Shown in pieces: positions 58,884 through 64,000 of a DNA stretch of 64,000 nucleotides (position 1 is the first letter of the stretch; the number at the start of each line of letters is the position of its first letter). The position numbers were made by a program, and so were the translations under genes. This DNA is from Physcomitrium patens. Lineage: Eukaryota; Streptophyta; Bryopsida; Funariales; Funariaceae. The stretch lies in the NCBI RefSeq assembly GCF_000002425.4, contig NC_037263.1, positions 4,495,199 to 4,559,198 of the forward strand, in the 5' to 3' direction. The notes beneath the pieces are model-generated. The model was not told the origin of the DNA, did no database searches, and saw only the letters and a list, made by a program, of their open reading frames with translations.

Positions 58884-59157
58884 TGTTGAGATCATTAAAT
58901 GTAGCCGACGATCTCCATAATATTTACTGTAGACTATAGTAATTATTGTAGCTACAATATTTAGAGTCTAGTGGAGAAGTACTGTTCATCCTCTTATCTT
59001 CTCTCTTCTTGTGTACGAGATACAACCAAATCAATAGATTTTTGTGTGTGTGAAGCTCTATCTCTCCTTAGAAACCCTTGTGTGTGTATGACTTACTACT
59101 ACTCGTGTGTATATATGGCTTACTATTACTCTTGTGTCTTTCTAAACATTCTCAACA
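58884..59157 (+). repeat. Probable Copia-type LTR
   Basis: This 274-bp segment begins TGTTGAGA and ends TCTCAACA, a perfect 8-bp terminal inverted repeat of the type found on Copia LTRs. It is followed at once by CATTATCAGCACGATT, which resembles a primer-binding region. The second LTR and coding region are absent, so this is a 5' end fragment truncated by later events. No target repeat can be checked. Confidence 0.55.
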
Positions 59158-59588
59158 CATTATCAGCACGATTCTCTTCTACACACTATCATAATTTTTT
59201 TTGCTCTACTCTTTGACTCTTCAAACTTGTTGCTACCCTTGCTTAGTGTCTGGGTCATGATCTTGTTCTTCTTGCTGGCACCTCACACATTAGCTGTTTG
59301 CTTAGAGCACTTGTTCCACTCTTTGCCTTGCTTGCTCTGAATACGTGATCAAGCCCAACTCCACCCTCTGCTTGCTTCCTATCGCCGCTGACGCCCGCCG
59401 CCCGCCGCCGTCGCCGCTGTCCGCTGCTGCCTGCCACTGTCGCCTACCATTGCCTGCCATTGCCAGTCACTGCTGTCCACCATTGCCCGTCGCCGCTGCC
59501 TGTCGCTGCCACCCCGCCGCCCTACCGCTACCTGCTGTCGCCATTTTATTACTATTTTACTGCCTTAATCTACAACTATCTCTACTTA

Positions 59589-59590
<2 letters not shown>
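59158..59590 (+). other. Leader remnant with a GC-rich imperfect repeat
   Basis: This follows the probable Copia LTR. From about 59386 to 59545 it is strongly GC-rich, built from CCGCCG, CTGCCTGCCA, CATTGCC and CGCCGCTG blocks, in sharp contrast to its flanks. Open frames through it are low-complexity products of the repeat. Confidence 0.45.

Positions 59591-59641
<51 letters not shown>
59591..59641. repeat. TA dinucleotide microsatellite
   Basis: An uninterrupted TA run of about 50 bp, 57 bp before the LTR of the family B element. Confidence 0.95.
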
Positions 59642-59644
<3 letters not shown>

Positions 59645-59697
59645 TTTTTTCAAGTTCAAGTTTATAATTTTATTTGACTTTATATTTTAAGGTACGT

Positions 59698-61370
59698 TGT
59701 CGTGTTGTAACACGAGTATACCGTGAAAATATAAAGAAAGGGGACTTTTATTAATGTTCAGTTACCTCGAATATTGGAAGCAACGACCAACTCCAGTGCA
59801 AATATTGAGTGGCCAGGTTCAGTCACCCCATTACAGTCAGCCGGGGCATACTGAAATGCTCCGTTCGATTCCAATAATGGGAGTCAACATGAAGGAAAAG
59901 GACCAATTCACACGACGGATGAGCCTAGTTTGAAGAGCCAATTGGATCCAATTTCAAGAATCCAATCCGAGTCTTCTTACCCAATATGAGACCTGAATTG
60001 GTCGGGCAACCCAATGCAATCTAATTACGGGAAAATCCAGGTCTTACTACGGGCCTCAGCCAATCTGATGTGAAGGACCAATTTGATCCAATTACGGGGA
60101 CATCCGGGTCTTACTACTGGACTGTTAGCCAATATGAGACCTGAATTGGTCGGGCGACTCAATGTGGTCCCGATTACGGGGTTTCGATTCTGTTTATGGC
60201 TGTCCTGTTTTCTGTGCCGTTTCAGGGAACGTTGTTTTCGGTAAAAGGATCTCTTAAAGTTAAGAACGGGGAAGAAAGCTCTGACGGCGAGAGCCAATTT
60301 CAGATCCAAGCTCTAACGGTGGGAGCCAATTCCGGATTCAAGACGGAAGGAGCCAATTCTGGATCCAAGACGGAATATTGAAGAAATTCAGAGGCTAGGG
60401 TTTGAAAGAGGGGAGAATTAGGGTTAAAAGGGAGGAAGGTTAAGAAATGGAGGGGATTTTTTTCAGATCGGGGTTTTTTTGGATCAAAGAGCTAGCTTCA
60501 AGCTCTTTTCAAGGTCACTAGTTTGGTTTCATTAGGGTTTGTGAGGGGAGAGCAATCACTGCTCAAAGTCAGTGTTTATTTTGGTGTTTCGGATTTTATA
60601 TAAAACATTGATGGTTTGCATTCTCAAATGGTTTGTGCAAGTCGTGTAGCATCTATGGATCAAAATTTGGTATTGTCTGGATAGTTGGGTGTGTTAAGTA
60701 TATACAAAAATTTGTGTTAATCTAACGATGCAATCAAGAGATATCTGGGTTTTAGTACAAAGGGTTGTCAGAAGTTGGTTGTCTAGGGTTGGATAGGGTT
60801 TCTAAGATATCTGAAGATCTACTAGTTGGATCGACGTAATTTTTAGCTTGGTAATGGAAGATTTGGAGATCAAGCGGCTATTCAATTTTGAGCTAGAGTT
60901 AACGGTTGACAAACGAGAAATCACTTCTGGAGTTTCTACATCAAATTTCAAGGTTGCGGCCGAGTGTCATCAGTGCGGACTTTGGGCGTTTTCTTGCAAT
61001 CTGTAAGTTGAGTTGGACTGAAATTTTTTGAGCATATAGAAGGCTTATACTGGTATTTGGGTGCAAAATTTCACACTAAGTGGACGGCTGGATCAAAAGT
61101 TACAGCTTGTCAAAGCTCACTGGCTAGGATTAGGGCTTGTTAAGAAAAACAAAAACAACTTAATTATAAAAGAAATAAAGCAATTGGAATATTGTATGGT
61201 TAAAATGACTATGAGGAGTATTTTTAAATCCTTGGAAATTGATATTTCAACTATATTCTTCATACATAGATAAAATCTATTAGGATTTCTTTATTATTTG
61301 CAAAAACAACTATATCTTCCACAGCCAAATACCTAGTGTATTCCCGAACAAGACAACATTTAATACGAGA
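59698..61370 (+). repeat. Family B 5' LTR
   Basis: About 1670 bp from TGTCGTGTTG to TACGAGA, where the solo LTR ends TACGACA. It is related over its whole length to the solo LTR at 22488-23853 but about 300 bp longer. It contains direct repeats of a module around GACCTGAATTGG and ATTACGGG (for example near 59985 and 60140), and three copies of GAGCCAATT...GGAT..AAG at 60288-60370. The primer site and coding region follow. Confidence 0.88.
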
Positions 61371-61374
61371 AAAG

Positions 61375-61390
61375 TGGTGAACCCGACGTG
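61375..61390 (+). other. tRNA primer-binding site of the family B element
   Basis: TGGTGAACCCGACGTG lies four bases after the LTR end. The leading TGG fits pairing with a tRNA CCA end. I cannot name the tRNA with certainty. Unlike family A, this is the ordinary position and form of a primer site. Confidence 0.6.
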
Positions 61391-61515
61391 AAAGCTTGAG
61401 AAGGAAGGTATTGGATTTCGGTTGATTTTATCTTTATTTTATAGAAAACGAAAATAAAAATTTTGAAGGATTTTTGGGACGAGTTTCTGGTGGGGATTCT
61501 TTTAAAGGACAAGGT

Positions 61516-62729
61516 ATGCACATGAATCCGTCTATTGCTAGTATGTTTCAAGCCTTCTCATTATCAATGCAGCAACAGTAAAGCAATGATCGAAACGAAG
61601 CTTTGGCAACCAAAACATTGCAAGCAACGGACAATAAAATTGATCAATTTGATAGGAGGATCCTGTTGAGTCTCTTTCAGTTCATGCATATATTGCTAAG
61701 AGCCAACATGAAGCTTTGATGGAAGAAAAGAGACGAGGAAATTTTGATGATACTAGAGAAGGAAATTCTTCTAAGAGGCAAACTCGAGGAGAGAAGGCTC
61801 GGGAGGCAGCTTCACAAGAATTGCCTATAAAGGATACCTGAGCATCATTGGGAGAAAAAACAAAGGAGACAAAAGATAAAGGCAAATCAATTGCTTATAA
61901 GCTACTTTCTGACATTGAAGCGGCAACAAATTTGAAAGGGGTGTTGGAAGAACGTATATTAAATGCTAAGGTGGAATTCACATTGAAAGAAGTTTTGAGA
62001 ATTGCAAAGAAGGAGTTTCATGATGTTATCATTGACAGCATTAAGCGAAAGAGGCAATTAATGGGCGAAACCGGAATGAGTCATGCTATTGATGCAAGAA
62101 TATATAGAGATGAAGAAGAGGTTGATATTGGTTACAAGCAACCAACAAATGAAAAGAATGGATATAATCAACGAGTACGTTTTGAAGATTATAGTGACAA
62201 GGAAATGGAAACTTCGAGCCATTATAGTCGAAAGCATTGGACAAGGGCAACTATTGAGGTATTGGTGAAAGTAGGAGATATAGAAGAACCAATTGTTGCT
62301 TTAGTCGACCATGGTTCTGAAATAAATCTCATGTCTAAAGATCTTTACAAGAAGCAAAAATAGCCAATTGATATGGAACATGGATGGAAAATTCGAGCAG
62401 CTAATAACACACGGGGCGAATTATATGGAGCTTGTCCAGATGTCAAAATTCGGATTAGGGATGTTGCGATAGAGCAACATTTCTTTGTTCAAGATACAAT
62501 GTCTTATCTGTTGATTTTAGGAAAACCTTATATTACGGCAACATGGATGGAAACAAAAGTACTTGACGATGGTTCTGCTTATGCAAGGATACATAGCGAG
62601 GATGGGAGGAAAGCTGTACAATTTCTAACAGTACCTCCTAATCATGAACGGAATCGAGATAGGTTGAGGGAGAAACCATTGCCAAAGATTGTTGAAGGAT
62701 TTAAGGATTTTGGAGAGGTACCACTGTAA
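61516..62729 (+). pseudogene. Family B gag remnant and aspartic protease region (broken)
   Basis: A gag start at 61516 (MHMNPSIASMFQAFSLSMQ) breaks off near FDRRI at about 61663. The text then resumes in another frame (ESLSVHAYIAKSQHEALMEE), so most of the capsid core has been deleted. TGA at 61839-61841 and TAG at 62361-62363 interrupt what follows. The protease region reads VALVDHGSEINLMS, with D-H-G-S in the active-site position instead of D-S/T-G. It continues from 62373 (MEHGWKIRAANNTRGELYG, LILGKPYITATWMET, LDDGSAY) to TAA at 62727-62729. Such a D-x-G-S-E form occurs in some Ty3-type elements, so the histidine may be natural. Confidence 0.8.
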
Positions 62730-64000
62730 AGCGAGATTATGGAGGTACAAAAGAGGAGGTACTCTCCCGAAATAAAGGTGCCTTTGATGCAAGTTTTATT
62801 GGTATATTGGAGAATGGAAATATTATGTATAAGAAAGTTGATGATTTTAAAAGAAAAGAAAGAAAAAGATTATATGATATTGAAGGACAATTATGCAAGA
62901 TAGGTACATTGCAAGAAAATGAGAGGATTTTAGGTGTTTATGAAGAAAATGGACTGGAAGATTCATTGGAATTGATTACATCTATTGGGTTAGGGGATAA
63001 TCATAAGATTGTTGAGATTCATTCAAGAGAGGTTTATACCATACTTGAATCTTTTCAAGCACCAGAAGTCACTATAGAGACGAGATATAAAACGACAGAT
63101 AAGAAGGTAAAGCCTGTTGTCGGACCATTGCCAGAAGATTCTAAAGAACAAATGGGAGAAGCATCAAAAGAAGCAAGTTTAAGAGATCCAATGAGTATTG
63201 GACATCAGTTTACTGAAGAGAGTTTTGAAGAATTGAAGATTGGTTCTGATGGTTCTGTATTGCCGAAGGAAATTACTTGCTTCAAAAAGATGTTGGCTAA
63301 ACATGATAGATCGTTTGCCTTCGAATCTCATGAAATTGGGTGTGTGGATCCAAATATTATAACACCTGTGGTAATCTTCACTGTACCGCATGTACCTTGG
63401 AATCTAAGACCGATTCCAGTATCGAGGGCATATTTACCTAAATTGGTTGAGCTATTAAAAGAAAAGATAAAGATGAAAATATTGGAACCTTCATTTGCGC
63501 CGTATTCTAGTCGATGGTTTATGGTACCTAAGAAGAATGGGTCACTACGGTTTATTCAAGATATGCAGCCGGTGAATGCTGTAACTGTCAAGAATACAGG
63601 AATTGGACCTATTGTGGATGAATTTGCTGAGGCGTTTGTTGGAAGGGCGATCTATTCAATGGGTGATTTGTATTCAGGTTATGATCAATTTCAACTTGCT
63701 GAAGGAAGTAGAGATATGACAACGATGAGGATACCGCTTAAATTAGTTAGAATGTGCACTCTTCCTCAAGGCGCGACCAACTCAGTTGCGCATATGATGA
63801 ATGGGATGAATAAGGTATTGAGAGATTTTATTCCGGAAAAGACTATGCTTTTTCTCGATGATATTCCTATAAAAAGGTGTAGAGAAGGAGACAAGTATGA
63901 AACTTTAGATACGAGGGGGTGTCGCACATATGTTGTTGATCATATACAAGATTGTGAAAAGATTTTAACTCGGCTTGGAGAAGTTCATCTTACATTATCG
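62705..64000 (+). CDS. pol: Family B pol, reverse transcriptase part (open at the window end)
   Basis: The frame is open from 62705 to the last base, 432 codons without a stop and with no end in the window. It overlaps the end of the protease frame in the -1 frame. After a linker (GTKEEVLSRNKGAFDASFIGILENG) come the Ty3-type RT motifs: NLRPIPVSRAYLPKL, MVPKKNGSLRFIQDMQPVN, IYSMGDLYSGYDQFQL, TLPQGATNSVAHMMN and the catalytic FLDDI at 63851-63865, then a region reading YVVDHIQDCEKILTRLGEVHLTLS. RNase H and integrase would follow outside the window. It differs clearly from the family A RT (LYSGYDQF against LRGAYNLV). Whether it is intact cannot be judged here. Confidence 0.88.

Noticed and set aside
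59345..59644. 99-codon frame rich in Cys, Pro and His
   Set aside because: It is the translation of an imperfect GC-rich repeat running into a TA microsatellite.

Overview
The window looks like a gene-poor, AT-rich piece of a land-plant nuclear genome. The evidence is one multi-exon plant-type glycosyltransferase gene with GT-AG introns, surrounded by Ty3/gypsy LTR retrotransposons and their decayed remains. A bryophyte (moss-like) source is my best guess from the style of the elements; I could not test it.

Left part (1-15.5 kb): a three-level nest of one retrotransposon lineage. A very old minus-strand copy (1-2278 and 14767-15.5 kb) was interrupted by element A1 (2279-14761, plus strand, TSD CAATC). 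A1 was then interrupted inside pol by element A2 (4577-10768, plus strand, TSD TAAGA). A2 is nearly intact: gag, then pol (protease, RT, RNase H, integrase, chromodomain) with one premature stop, then a small extra ORF before the 3' LTR. Middle (15.8-27.8 kb): another old Ty3-type element (LTR remnant, RT remnant, integrase remnant) is split inside its integrase by element A3 (19833-27362, minus strand, TSD CTATG). A3 itself carries a 1.37-kb solo LTR of a second family, B (22488-23853).

The three A copies share an unusual set of properties. (1) Their U3 regions are packed with perfect arrays of alternating GAA/TTC units, i.e. heat-shock elements, upstream of a TATA box. (2) An 11-12-nt stretch 32-33 nt downstream of the TATA box, where transcription should start, is complementary to the sequence directly after the 5' LTR; this is the layout of Tf1-type self-priming. 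A canonical initiator-tRNA site is present but displaced by 23 nt and intact only in A2. (3) pol lies in the -1 frame relative to gag with a very short overlap. (4) A roughly 116-codon ORF of unknown function with an arginine-rich N-terminus sits between pol and the 3' LTR in all three copies. (5) The leader carries an array of short potential hairpins around GGATTACC. Together these suggest a heat-responsive, self-priming plant chromovirus with an accessory gene.

Right part: 27.8-44.8 kb is mostly AT-rich sequence without genes. It contains a GC-richer island (31.4-32.6 kb), a 22-bp-arm hairpin (34.27-34.32 kb), a gag-only deleted LTR element related to A (35.09-37.69 kb) and a degenerate tandem repeat of about 180 bp (39.77-40.33 kb). 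The only convincing host gene is a ten-exon Core-2/I-branching (GT14, DUF266-type) glycosyltransferase at 48051-51936 on the plus strand. It reads through without interruption to 403 residues. From 55.5 kb on there are an old Ty3-type pol relic with its LTR, a probable Copia LTR (58884-59157), and a family B element (59698 to the window end) with a full LTR, a tRNA-type primer site, a broken gag/protease region and an RT reading frame still open at base 64000.
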